Source: Candidatus Woesearchaeota archaeon
GTDB lineage: Archaea > Nanobdellota > Nanobdellia > Woesearchaeales > WJIZ01
Length of the DNA stretch: 13,163 nucleotides
Direction: 5' to 3'
NCBI GenBank assembly: GCA_018303575.1
Contig: JAGVXW010000005.1
Location: 1 to 13,163 of the forward strand
Under the pieces are notes generated by a model. The model had not been told where the DNA came from and did no database searches. It saw only the letters and a program-made list of their open reading frames with translations. Made by a program: the position numbers and the translations under genes. Position 1 is the first letter of the stretch. Each line of letters begins with the position of its first letter. This document shows, one piece after another, positions 6,466-13,119 of this stretch.

Positions 6466-8310
6466 GTGGAAAAGAAGAAGGTAGCAAAGGCGGTGGAGAA
6501 AGGGCTCAAGCCATTCTATGAGATGTACCTCTCGGCCAAGGACGCGTTCCTGAAGGCGAAGAAGAAGGCGCCTGCGCTGTTCCACGAGGTCGAAGGAGTG
6601 GTGAGAAGGCACGTCATCAGCTTTGACACGGGCAAGAAGGTGAAGAAGGGGGTGCAGGCGCTGACTGACGTCATCAAGCTGGAGTTCGCGAGCAAGATCG
6701 CCGGGGACGAGAAGCGCGTCCAGAGCGTGCTGCAGGATCCCGAAGCACGGACGTTTGTCGAGCGGCTGACGCGCGGACTGGGCGACGAGAAGGAGTACAC
6801 GAAGATCCGGAAGAACCGGCTGTTCAAGCGGGTGCTGGTAGCTAATCGTGGGGAGATTGCTGTGCGCATCATCCGCGCGTGCCGGGAGCTGGGCATCGAG
6901 AGCGTGCAGATCTACACGAAGCAGGACGAGCGCGAGCTGGCGGTGAAGTTCGCGGACAAGGCGATGAAGATCGGCAACAACGCTTCAGACTATCTTGACA
7001 TGGAGCGCATCATCCGCGTCGCGAAGAAGATGAAAGTGGACGCCATCCATCCTGGCTACGGGTTCTTATCTGAGAACGCGGAGTTCGCTAAACTTTGCAA
7101 GAAGAGCAAGATCAAGTTCATCGGGCCTTCGGCCGAGGCGATCAAGGCTTTGGGGGACAAGATCAACGCGAAGAAGATCATCCATGGGGCGGGCATCCCG
7201 GTGCTGGAAGGGACTGAGCACCCGATCAGCGATGTCGCCCAAGGAACGCAGCTCGCCAAGAGAATTGGATTCCCCATCATCATCAAGGCGGCGGCTGGCG
7301 GAGGGGGCAAAGGGATACGCATCGTGAACAAGGAGGGGGAATTTGCTTCTGCCTTCACGAGCTGCCAGAATGAAGCTTTGGCGAGCTTCAAGAGCAAAGA
7401 GGTTTTTGTGGAGCGCTACCTTGAGAAGCCTAGGCATGTGGAATTCCAGATCCTCGGGGACAGCAAGGGCAACGTCCTCCATCTCGGCGAAAGGGACTGC
7501 AGCATCCAGCGCAGGCACCAGAAGCTCGTCGAGGAGGCGCCTTCCACTGCGCTGACTGCCGAGATGCGGGAGCGCATGGGACAGGCGGCGGTGAAGGCGG
7601 CGAAACTGGCAAAGTATGAAGGGGCAGGCACGGTGGAGTTCCTCCTTGATGACACTGGCAATTTCTTCTTCATGGAGATGAACACGCGCATCCAGGTGGA
7701 GCATGGCATCACGGAGATGATCACGGGCATTGACTTGGTGAAGGAACAGATCAAGATCGCTGCCGGCGCTGAATTGGCATTCAAACAGGAGGACATCCAG
7801 TTCTACGGCTGGGCCATCGAATGCCGGATCAACGCGGAGTGCCCGCACGAGGGCTTCTGTCCTGAAACGGGCACGATCACGAACTACCTTCCGCCGGGAG
7901 GGCCGGGCATCCGCGTATGCTCGTCGAGCCACAAAGGGCAAGTGGTGAGTCCTCACTATGATTCCATGATCGCCAAATTGATGTGCGCCGGAAAAACAAG
8001 AGATGAGGCCATTGACCGGATGAAGCGCGCCTTGGAGGAGTTCGTCATCGAGGGAGTGGAGACGACAATCCCTTTCCATAAGGCAGTGCTGAACAGCAAG
8101 GCCTTCCAGAAAGGAAGGATCACGACTTCTTTCATCGAAGACAATAAGATCTTGAGGAAGCTGCGCGCCCCGAGAAGGACACTGACGCAGGAGCAGAAAG
8201 CCATCGTCATCAGCACTGCTGTTTCACACTATCTCAAGAAGAGGGGCAGGTTCAACGACCGGAACTCGGCGTGGGCTTCTGCTGCGCGCCAGGAGGGGCT
8301 CCATGAGTGA
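6466..8310 (+). CDS. accC: Biotin carboxylase (AccC/PycA-type) with a long N-terminal extension
   Basis: ATP-grasp enzyme that carboxylates biotin on a carrier protein for acetyl-CoA, propionyl-CoA or pyruvate carboxylase. An ATG exists at 6433, but a TATA box (TTTAAAAA, 6436-6443) overlaps it and its centre is 26-27 nt before the in-frame GTG at 6466; I therefore prefer a leaderless GTG start (614 aa). The biotin carboxylase domain begins near residue 120 (FKRVLVANRGEIAVR) and is complete: GYGFLSENAEFA, KAAAGGGGKGIRI (Lys274), ERDCSIQRRHQKLVEE, EMNTRIQVEH (Glu404, Asn406, Arg408), ECRINAE. Residues 1-~118 are a Lys-rich, probably helical extension absent from ordinary AccC (~450 aa). The C-terminal tail ends AWASAARQEGL, like longer PycA-type subunits. 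It overlaps birA by 8 nt. BCCP and carboxyltransferase are not in the window. Confidence 0.92.
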   Translation: MEKKKVAKAVEKGLKPFYEMYLSAKDAFLKAKKKAPALFHEVEGVVRRHVISFDTGKKVKKGVQALTDVIKLEFASKIAGDEKRVQSVLQDPEARTFVERLTRGLGDEKEYTKIRKNRLFKRVLVANRGEIAVRIIRACRELGIESVQIYTKQDERELAVKFADKAMKIGNNASDYLDMERIIRVAKKMKVDAIHPGYGFLSENAEFAKLCKKSKIKFIGPSAEAIKALGDKINAKKIIHGAGIPVLEGTEHPISDVAQGTQLAKRIGFPIIIKAAAGGGGKGIRIVNKEGEFASAFTSCQNEALASFKSKEVFVERYLEKPRHVEFQILGDSKGNVLHLGERDCSIQRRHQKLVEEAPSTALTAEMRERMGQAAVKAAKLAKYEGAGTVEFLLDDTGNFFFMEMNTRIQVEHGITEMITGIDLVKEQIKIAAGAELAFKQEDIQFYGWAIECRINAECPHEGFCPETGTITNYLPPGGPGIRVCSSSHKGQVVSPHYDSMIAKLMCAGKTRDEAIDRMKRALEEFVIEGVETTIPFHKAVLNSKAFQKGRITTSFIEDNKILRKLRAPRRTLTQEQKAIVISTAVSHYLKKRGRFNDRNSAWASAARQEGLHE

Positions 8311-8974
8311 GTTCAACATCAAAAGATTTTCGAAAGTGGAGTCCACGAATGATGTTGGACGGATGGAGAAGCCGGGGACGCTGATTGTCGCGAAGGAGCA
8401 GACGAAGGGCAAGGGAAGGTTTGGCAGAGTGTGGGAGTCTGGGAAGGGGGGGCTGTGGATGTCGCTTGTCGTGTCGCCTTCGCGGCCGGTGCAGGAATAC
8501 ACGATGCTGGTGGCTTTGGCTGTGAGAGCTGCGCTCGGGCCCGGATTTTCCGTGAAATGGCCGAACGACGTGCTGTACAAGGGGAAGAAAGTGAGCGGGA
8601 TCCTGTCTGAGGCGGTATTTTCTGGAAATACTCCGGAGAAGGTTGTTGTGGGCATTGGCGTGAACGTGAACAACATGCTGTCTTCATCTTTGAATGCTGT
8701 TTCATTGCGGCAGATCTACCGGAAGGAGAAGCCAGTTGATGTGGTGATGAAACATATTTTGACCGCGTACAAGAACGCGTCGCAATTAAGCTCCTCAGAA
8801 CTGCTTGAGCGCTACCGCTCCGAGTGCTCGACGCTGGGCAAGAACATCCGCGCCGCAACTCTAAGCGGCGATGTCGTCGGGAAAGCCGTTGACATCACTG
8901 CTGACGGCGAATTAGTTGTGCAGACGACGCGCGGAAAAAGGATTCTGCAGGAAGGGGATGTGTCGATACTTTAA
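8303..8974 (+). CDS. birA: Biotin-[acetyl-CoA-carboxylase] ligase (BirA catalytic type, no HTH)
   Basis: Activates biotin with ATP to biotinyl-AMP and attaches it to the lysine of a biotin carrier protein. Visible: STNDV near the N-terminus (14-18), the adenylate loop KGKGRFGRVW (35-44), WPNDV (86-90), GKKVSGILSE (94-103, catalytic Lys96) and GIGVNVN (117-123), then a small C-terminal SH3-like domain ending GDVSIL. At 223 residues it lacks the DNA-binding N-terminal domain of E. coli BirA, so it should be a ligase only and not a repressor. ATG 8303 is preceded by AGGAGGGG (8291-8298) and lies inside the end of accC, which fits translational coupling. Its presence implies a biotinylated partner elsewhere in the genome. 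Confidence 0.93.
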   Translation: MSEFNIKRFSKVESTNDVGRMEKPGTLIVAKEQTKGKGRFGRVWESGKGGLWMSLVVSPSRPVQEYTMLVALAVRAALGPGFSVKWPNDVLYKGKKVSGILSEAVFSGNTPEKVVVGIGVNVNNMLSSSLNAVSLRQIYRKEKPVDVVMKHILTAYKNASQLSSSELLERYRSECSTLGKNIRAATLSGDVVGKAVDITADGELVVQTTRGKRILQEGDVSIL

Positions 8975-8978
8975 TTGG

Positions 8979-9467
8979 TTATTTTAACAAGCCGCGCACG
9001 GTGCCCGCAAACTCGTCCGCTTGTTTGATGAGCGCAATTATCCGATCTGGTTCCATCCGGGTACTGGCGCTGTACTGAAACTTCTCGCGCAGGCTTACCA
9101 GCTCGTTCTCTCCTTCATGCTCCGTCCGCATGGCAGCTATCCATTTCTCATCGAGATCCAGCTTTTTCTCCTGGATGAGATAGGCGACAGCGGCGAACGT
9201 GCATTCCTAGTTCCTGCGCTCATACCCGAACTTTGCGAGGATGGCAAGCAGGCAATGGTACATGGAATAGAAGCAACAGCTCACCGCCCAGTCCTCGAAG
9301 CCTCCCTACGCGTTGTAGGAAGCCGCCTTCAGGTTGTGCTGCGCTTTCGCGACGAGATCCTTGGCAAGCGCGGGATCAGGATGGACCCTCTTCAAGCCGC
9401 GATGTTTCGCCCCTTCCCTCTCGGCCTTGTTCAGGCACCATTTCATCTTATTGTCGATTTGCCCCAT
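8979..9467 (-). pseudogene. HEPN-domain protein of an MNT-HEPN pair, interrupted by two in-frame TAG codons
   Basis: The minus strand from ATG 9465-9467 to TAA 8979-8981 keeps a single frame for 162 codons with no frameshift, but has TAG at codon 54 (9306-9308) and codon 87 (9207-9209). The conceptual product is clearly HEPN-like: LAKDLVAKAQHNLKAASYNA-[TAG]-GGFEDWAVSCCFYSMYHCLLAILAK, then FGYERRN-[TAG]-ECTFAAVAYLIQEKKLDL, with a helical C-terminus. HEPN proteins are typically RNases or toxins paired with a minimal nucleotidyltransferase, whose gene here overlaps its start by 20 nt; GGAGGCGATC serves as Shine-Dalgarno. In both places Gln fits my memory of the family, so two CAG-to-TAG transitions are the simplest history. 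Alternatives: TAG read as pyrrolysine or by a suppressor tRNA, or consensus errors. Several other genes here end in TAG, which favours decay. No canonical RX4-6H motif is seen. Confidence 0.72.
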
Positions 9468-10056
9468 GCCTGATCGCCTCCACTAGGGTTTCCGGCCCCC
9501 AAAGGACGGCGCCTGTTCTAAGGATATTTAAGATTACCGCATCATGCTTGCGTATGCTTTCCTCGAGGTCTCTGGGAGTTTGCGCCACCTGATGGATCGG
9601 CTTGGCCTTGAGGCTGCGTATCTCTTTCAAGGATTTCTCCACCTTTCCAAAGTTCTTCCGGTCATAGACGAGGAGGACGTCAATGTCGGCGGCATCTTTT
9701 CCTTTTGTCAGCACCGAGCCAAAGAGCACGGCAGCATGCGTACGCTCCTTGAGCGGGCTGAGGTCTTCAGCCTGGACTTGCGCATATTTCGAGAGATCAT
9801 TGCGGAGCATGATGAATTCCATCATCTTGCGGCCACTGGCACCTTCCCAGTTCGGCCGATAGTAGATCGCGTTTCCTATGCGCTCAGGCACAATGGCGTC
9901 AATCTTTTCTAGGTTCTTGAGGATTTGATGGGCGCCTCTCGGACTGAGGCCAAGCCTTTTTCCTATCGTGTTGATGCTCAGGCGCTCCTCGAAGTTCCGT
10001 ATAAGAAAATCCATTACCCGAATGACGTTTGGCGTCAGGCTGAAGCGCTCGTGCAT
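9448..10056 (-). CDS. Minimal nucleotidyltransferase with N-terminal winged-helix domain (MNT of an MNT-HEPN pair)
   Basis: A 202-residue protein in two parts. Residues ~5-68 form a winged helix-turn-helix (VMDFLIRNFEERLSINTIGKRLGLSPRGAHQILKNLEKIDAI, then the wing ERIGNAIYYRPN). Residues ~100-195 are a minimal polymerase-beta-type nucleotidyltransferase with GS at 113-114 (LFGSVLTKGKDAADIDVLLV) and the metal-binding Asp124 and Asp126. In known MNT-HEPN systems the MNT is the antitoxin and neutralises HEPN by adding AMP to it. The HTH suggests it also binds its own promoter, where a perfect palindrome lies (10071-10088). The HEPN partner follows with a 20-nt overlap but is interrupted by two TAG codons, so this antitoxin may be an orphan. 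Confidence 0.85.
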   Translation of the reverse strand: MHERFSLTPNVIRVMDFLIRNFEERLSINTIGKRLGLSPRGAHQILKNLEKIDAIVPERIGNAIYYRPNWEGASGRKMMEFIMLRNDLSKYAQVQAEDLSPLKERTHAAVLFGSVLTKGKDAADIDVLLVYDRKNFGKVEKSLKEIRSLKAKPIHQVAQTPRDLEESIRKHDAVILNILRTGAVLWGPETLVEAIRHGANRQ

Positions 10057-10070
10057 GGTTATTTACCTAG

Positions 10071-10088
10071 AGTATATGATCATATACT
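10071..10088. promoter_or_regulatory. Perfect 18-bp palindrome over the MNT promoter (likely operator)
   Basis: AGTATATGATCATATACT is its own reverse complement. A further partial copy, TTAGTATATAAA, follows at about 10090-10101. The palindrome lies 15-32 nt upstream of the nucleotidyltransferase ATG (10056). It contains a TATA-like stretch centred ~27 nt before that ATG, and a second TATA box (TTTATATA on the minus strand, 10094-10101) lies just upstream. A site like this fits dimer binding by the HTH protein it precedes, blocking the core promoter. The palindrome is seen directly; the regulator assignment is inference. Confidence 0.65.
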
Positions 10089-10134
10089 ATTAGTATATAA
10101 ATTTTACGCTTGCGAACATCCAGAGAGTGGACTC

Positions 10135-10521
10135 TTATTTTTGCAAGAGTTTCCTTATCTCTTCCGGCACCGAGACCTTCTTCTTGTCTTTTGTGAAGAC
10201 ATTTACGGTCTTTGCTATTGCGAAGACTTTGTCTCCGGCCTTGATTTCGTAGGAGAACGTGATGCTGGAGTTGCCGATCGCCTCTAAGGTTGTGTGGATT
10301 TCGACGATGTCGTCGTACTTTGGGGCTTCTTTGAAATCGATTTCCGCGTGGACGACCGGGGCGACGATGCCCTGCTTCTCGAATTCCGCGTACGTGAGGC
10401 CGTGCTGGCGCAGGATTTCGGTACGGCCGATCTCAAGCCATTTGAGATAATTGGCATAATAGACCGCGCCTGCATGGTCGGTGTCTGCATACGTAACCCG
10501 GACTTTCTGGATGTGCTTCAT
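10135..10521 (-). CDS. Acyl-CoA thioesterase, YbgC/4-hydroxybenzoyl-CoA thioesterase-type hotdog
   Basis: A 128-residue hotdog thioesterase. The N-terminal signature VTYADTDHAGAVYYANYLKWLEIGRTE (9-35) matches the family GDxDPAGxVxYPNYxRW pattern; Asp15 corresponds to the catalytic Asp17 of 4-hydroxybenzoyl-CoA thioesterase. Start: a GTG at 10530 is in frame but lies inside the Shine-Dalgarno site GGTGA (10527-10531), which sits 5 nt before ATG 10521, so I use the ATG. It begins 1 nt after the stop of the YjbQ-like gene, in a two-gene operon. It could release acyl chains from CoA and so act with the fatty-acid-like operon, but its natural substrate cannot be inferred. Confidence 0.88.
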   Translation of the reverse strand: MKHIQKVRVTYADTDHAGAVYYANYLKWLEIGRTEILRQHGLTYAEFEKQGIVAPVVHAEIDFKEAPKYDDIVEIHTTLEAIGNSSITFSYEIKAGDKVFAIAKTVNVFTKDKKKVSVPEEIRKLLQK

Positions 10522-10522
10522 G

Positions 10523-10942
10523 TCATTCACCGATGATCTTGACGAGGACGCGCTTCTTCCTCATGCCATCGAATTCCGCGTAGTGGATGCGCTCCCAGGT
10601 GCCGAAATCGAGCTTTCCTGCCGTGATTGCCATGACAGCTTCCCTTCCCATGATCGTGCGCTTGAGGTGGGCATCGGCATTGTCCTCGCCTGTCTCGTTA
10701 TGCTGGTACTGGCTGTGCGGCTTTTCTGGAGCGAGTTTTTCAAGCCAGCGCTCATAGTCCGCGTGGAGGCCTGATTCGTCATCGTTGATAAAGATTGAGG
10801 CGGTGATGTGCATTGGGTTGACGAGGCAGAGGCCTTCCTTGACGCCGGATTCCTTGATGCATGCTTCCACTTGCTGAGTGATGTTGATAATCGCCCTTCT
10901 TGTCGGGATTTGGAAGAAGAGCTCCTTGCGGTAGGATTTCAT
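10523..10942 (-). CDS. YjbQ/UPF0047 family protein
   Basis: A 139-residue protein of the widespread UPF0047 (YjbQ) family, also annotated as secondary thiamine-phosphate synthase enzyme because a bacterial member can complement that defect weakly; the true function is not settled. Visible: CLVNPMHITASIFIND (39-53) with His45 in the conserved HxTAS motif, NADAHLKRTIMG (88-99) with His92, and the C-terminal block AGKLDFGTWERIHYAEFDGMRKKRVLVKIIGE. Length is normal for the family. It is the first gene of a two-gene unit with the thioesterase. A TATA box (10964-10973) is centred 26-27 nt before the ATG, so the message is probably leaderless. Confidence 0.9.
   Translation of the reverse strand: MKSYRKELFFQIPTRRAIINITQQVEACIKESGVKEGLCLVNPMHITASIFINDDESGLHADYERWLEKLAPEKPHSQYQHNETGEDNADAHLKRTIMGREAVMAITAGKLDFGTWERIHYAEFDGMRKKRVLVKIIGE
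10527..10531 (-). promoter_or_regulatory. Shine-Dalgarno site that sets the thioesterase start
   Basis: GGTGA on the minus strand, 5 nt before ATG 10521. The alternative GTG start at 10530 lies inside this site, so the ATG is preferred. It overlaps the end of the YjbQ-like coding sequence. Confidence 0.6.
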
Positions 10943-10985
10943 GAGCAGCGCGAGGGGAGGTCTCTATAAATAGTTATCTTTCGGC
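10943..10985 (-). promoter_or_regulatory. Core promoter of the YjbQ-thioesterase operon
   Basis: The minus strand reads CGAAAGATAA and then CTATTTATAG (10964-10973). The TATA centre is 26-27 nt before ATG 10942, which indicates a leaderless first gene; the second gene has its own GGTGA site. Confidence 0.7.
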
Positions 10986-11001
10986 TGAAACAAAGGAGAA
11001 G

Positions 11002-12006
11002 CTAAGTCTGGGATTCCAATCTGCCTTTGAGCTCATTGAAATAAACGTGCCCCTTTCCCCTGCCCTTAAATCCGAGCTCCCGCTGCAGCTTGTGTCCGCT
11101 CTTGTCCTGCCAGCGAGGAATTGCCTGTATCAGGCCCATCACGTGATTGTCAATCCCGCGATTAATCGCTTCCTCTGTCTCTGGAAAAGGAACGGTGACC
11201 AGTTCCGGATCAGGCATATCGCGTATCTTCTTCCAGTTCGCCATCCGTTCCTCATTTGCGCGAATGAGCGTGCGCGCGATGTAAGCTGCATTGATTGCCC
11301 GGGCGCCGGACTCACCATAAAGCGCGAACCAGAAAGGGTGCTTAACGTGATCGTAAACTTCGGAAGGATTCACCTCTTCGAGCGCAGGCAAGGCCGCAAC
11401 ACGCCCTCTGCTTCTGAGCGTCTGAGAGACAGATGAGAATACCTCAGCAATCTTTTCCGAGACCGCCATTCGCGTGGACTCCTTATGATCCGGATATTTA
11501 GTCTTATAGAGGTACAAGAGGGTTGCCAGGATACGCGCCTCTGTCTCTGGCGTGACATTGTGGACGATGTCCCTAAAAAGCAGGAGGTCTCTTTGGCTTG
11601 CGGGCTTTGAGCCGTAAGGCTGGCCCGGATCGCAAGGCTGATTGCCTGTCCTAGAAACAATCCAGTCCACTTCGGGGAACATATGATATGTGAATCCGTC
11701 GACAATAAACCCATCCCTGGTGCGGAACTCATACTCCGGCCTGAAAATATCGTCTATCCCATTGCTTCTCAGCCAGTCAGCGCGTTGCGCCATAGCATTG
11801 ACTTCGGGTTCAGAGACCGGCTTCTTTCTTTCCTGGTACCCTTCCAGATCAGCGCGATGTCTCGCATAGAGGTTATTTGCCTCGCTTTCGAGAAGCTTCG
11901 CCACTTTCCCATCAAGGCGCGCCCAGCCGTCCGCATCCATAAATGACCGGACGACCGGACTTCCCGGTTGATCTGCCTGAAAGGAACGCGAGATCGTGTG
12001 TGACAT
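11002..12006 (-). CDS. Hypothetical protein, 334 aa
   Basis: No family is recognised. The product looks soluble: no signal peptide, no membrane segment, a single cysteine. It has an acidic/basic helical N-terminal half (KVAKLLESEANNLYARHRADLEGYQERKKP near 35-64), an aromatic middle (DGFIVDGFTYHMFPEVDWIV near 98-117), an arginine-rich helical region, and a basic C-terminus (ELGFKGRGKGHVYF). The start is supported by a TATA box (12028-12037) centred 26-27 nt before ATG 12006, which predicts a leaderless message. The stop is TAG. It shares an AT-rich divergent promoter region with the small membrane protein gene at 12186. Codon choice is less GC-biased than in the fatty-acid-like operon. Confidence 0.8.
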   Translation of the reverse strand: MSHTISRSFQADQPGSPVVRSFMDADGWARLDGKVAKLLESEANNLYARHRADLEGYQERKKPVSEPEVNAMAQRADWLRSNGIDDIFRPEYEFRTRDGFIVDGFTYHMFPEVDWIVSRTGNQPCDPGQPYGSKPASQRDLLLFRDIVHNVTPETEARILATLLYLYKTKYPDHKESTRMAVSEKIAEVFSSVSQTLRSRGRVAALPALEEVNPSEVYDHVKHPFWFALYGESGARAINAAYIARTLIRANEERMANWKKIRDMPDPELVTVPFPETEEAINRGIDNHVMGLIQAIPRWQDKSGHKLQRELGFKGRGKGHVYFNELKGRLESQT

Positions 12007-12045
12007 AACGGCCAGGAGGAAAAGCTGCTATATAAAGCTTCCTAT
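12007..12045 (-). promoter_or_regulatory. Core promoter of the 334-aa hypothetical gene
   Basis: CTTTATATAG on the minus strand (12028-12037) is centred 26-27 nt before ATG 12006. The purine-rich GATAGGAAG in front could serve as BRE. Confidence 0.7.
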
Positions 12046-12101
12046 CTGTTACTATTATCTAGTAATATCATATATCTCCATTTCTTGTGTATGCGAATTT
12101 C

Positions 12102-12133
12102 TTTTCAATATTGTAAATTTTCTATATTGAAAA
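12102..12133. repeat. 10-bp perfect inverted repeat in the divergent intergenic region
   Basis: TTTTCAATAT (12102-12111) and ATATTGAAAA (12124-12133) are exact reverse complements separated by 12 AT-rich bases. They lie between two divergent promoters, 23 nt upstream of the plus-strand TATA box and 65 nt upstream of the minus-strand one. The arm spacing of about two helical turns fits an operator for a dimeric regulator; a hairpin is the alternative. The rest of the 179-nt intergenic stretch is AT-rich, with nothing else recognised. Confidence 0.5.
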
Positions 12134-12144
12134 TAAATGCGAGA

Positions 12145-12185
12145 AAGGGTGAACATTTAAAAATAGCTGCGAGATCTACATCTCC
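12145..12185 (+). promoter_or_regulatory. Core promoter of the small membrane protein gene
   Basis: TTTAAAAATA at 12156-12165 is centred 25-26 nt before ATG 12186. The purine-rich GAGAAAGGGTGAACA precedes it and could act as BRE. Confidence 0.65.
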
Positions 12186-12416
12186 ATGAATCTCGGGAAA
12201 GACATGCCCATCCTGGCGCGATTTGTCGACCTTGCGAGCACGATGCTGCTGGTGATCGCCATATCAGCCATCATCGGCCTGATTCTCGCCTGGCCGGTGC
12301 AGTTGCTGTGGAATTTCGTCTTTGGAGAGTTATATAGAATCAATTTCCTGCAGGCCTGGGCGCTGAACGTGCTGGCTGGAATCCTGTTTGGGAAAGCGGG
12401 GAACGGGAAGAAGTAG
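12186..12416 (+). CDS. Small membrane protein with two predicted helices, 76 aa
   Basis: Residues ~17-39 (ASTMLLVIAISAIIGLILAW and onward) form a first hydrophobic helix, and ~54-69 (FLQAWALNVLAGILFG) a second, shorter one; the tail KAGNGKK is basic. The connecting part LWNFVFGELYRINFLQAW recalls a pattern (LWN...F.QA..L..L...LFG) I associate with small membrane proteins in bacteria and phages, but this is memory of a pattern and not a firm homology. A TATA box (TTTAAAAATA, 12156-12165) is centred 25-26 nt before the ATG, so the transcript is probably leaderless; this supports a real gene despite its size. Function unknown. Confidence 0.72.
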   Translation: MNLGKDMPILARFVDLASTMLLVIAISAIIGLILAWPVQLLWNFVFGELYRINFLQAWALNVLAGILFGKAGNGKK

Positions 12417-12421
12417 GGTTC

Positions 12422-13039
12422 TTAGTTTATCACGATATGTCGCGATCCGCCTATCTGAGGTACGAGCCCCGTAATCTCAACACGGCTTGGCGGTCCGCTT
12501 TGCATAGCGGGTCGCGGAGCGGGATATTTTATCGCCTCGTAAGCTTGGACGATAGTTCTAGCATCTGTTGTAAGATTCCCAGGCACTCTTGTATGGATGA
12601 CGCCAAGACCTAAGCTTGCGTCCCCAAAAAACTGCAGAGCCCTGGCTTGCCCATCCAGAGTGACGCTACCTGAAACTCCGAATTGCCTCTCCCCCGCTGA
12701 CACAACCAGCTCAAGGCCATAGGTCTCCTTCAGTTCGCGATCCACAATTTCACGCACACGGCTGACACCCTGCAAGCTGTTGGATGCGACAGCATATGCG
12801 CCCGCGTTATTTGCCACCTCTTCCGGCGTGAGAAAGTGGGTTCCTTTCATCATTTCGATGATATCTTTAGCGTCCGACCCGGGCCGATAGAACGAAGAGG
12901 CAAGAGTTTCCCTCATTATAATTTCCGCCACAGAATGGCCAAGGTAGGCAACGACAAGATTCGTCAGCCCAAACCTTTCTCTCATGCATCTTCTTTCGGC
13001 GTCCGTCGGCAAATGAGAATCCCCATCTGAAGTGGCCAT
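12422..13039 (-). CDS. Hypothetical protein, 205 aa
   Basis: Not recognised. The N-terminal half (~15-105) is helical (LTNLVVAYLGHSVAEIIM, then FLTPEEVANNAGAYAVASNSLQGVSRVREIVDREL). The C-terminal half looks like a beta-rich domain (LELVVSAGERQFGVSGSVTLDGQARALQFFGD), followed by a proline-rich stretch (KYPAPRPAMQSGPPS) and a hydrophobic end (HIVIN). No membrane segment or signal peptide. It is transcribed towards the small membrane protein gene, with 5 nt between the two stop codons. A weak TATA-like element lies about 26 nt upstream of the ATG and no Shine-Dalgarno is seen. Confidence 0.75.
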   Translation of the reverse strand: MATSDGDSHLPTDAERRCMRERFGLTNLVVAYLGHSVAEIIMRETLASSFYRPGSDAKDIIEMMKGTHFLTPEEVANNAGAYAVASNSLQGVSRVREIVDRELKETYGLELVVSAGERQFGVSGSVTLDGQARALQFFGDASLGLGVIHTRVPGNLTTDARTIVQAYEAIKYPAPRPAMQSGPPSRVEITGLVPQIGGSRHIVIN

Positions 13040-13119
13040 AGGGAAGGGGAATCACTCTATCTATTAACTCATGTTCGACACCTCTCGGTTAGCTCGTCGA
13101 AGAATTTGTTGAGTAAACA

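Noticed and set aside
7066..8079. Long minus-strand open frame (337 codons) opposite accC.
   Set aside because: Mirror of a highly conserved biotin carboxylase; His/Asp/Leu/Arg-rich composition typical of antisense frames.
8979..9467. Genome-wide reassignment of TAG to a sense codon.
   Set aside because: Several other genes here (ends at 489, 5192, 11002 and 12416) appear to stop at TAG at natural C-termini, so the two TAGs in the HEPN gene are better seen as gene-specific.
9021..9473. Plus-strand 150-codon frame between birA and the nucleotidyltransferase.
   Set aside because: It is antisense to the interrupted HEPN gene, whose conceptual product has clear family motifs; this frame has none.
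12422..13039. Faint likeness of YLGHSVAEIIMRETLASSF to the M41 (FtsH) peptidase segment YLGGRAAEE.
   Set aside because: No HExxH zinc site and no further match along the protein; left as unrecognised.
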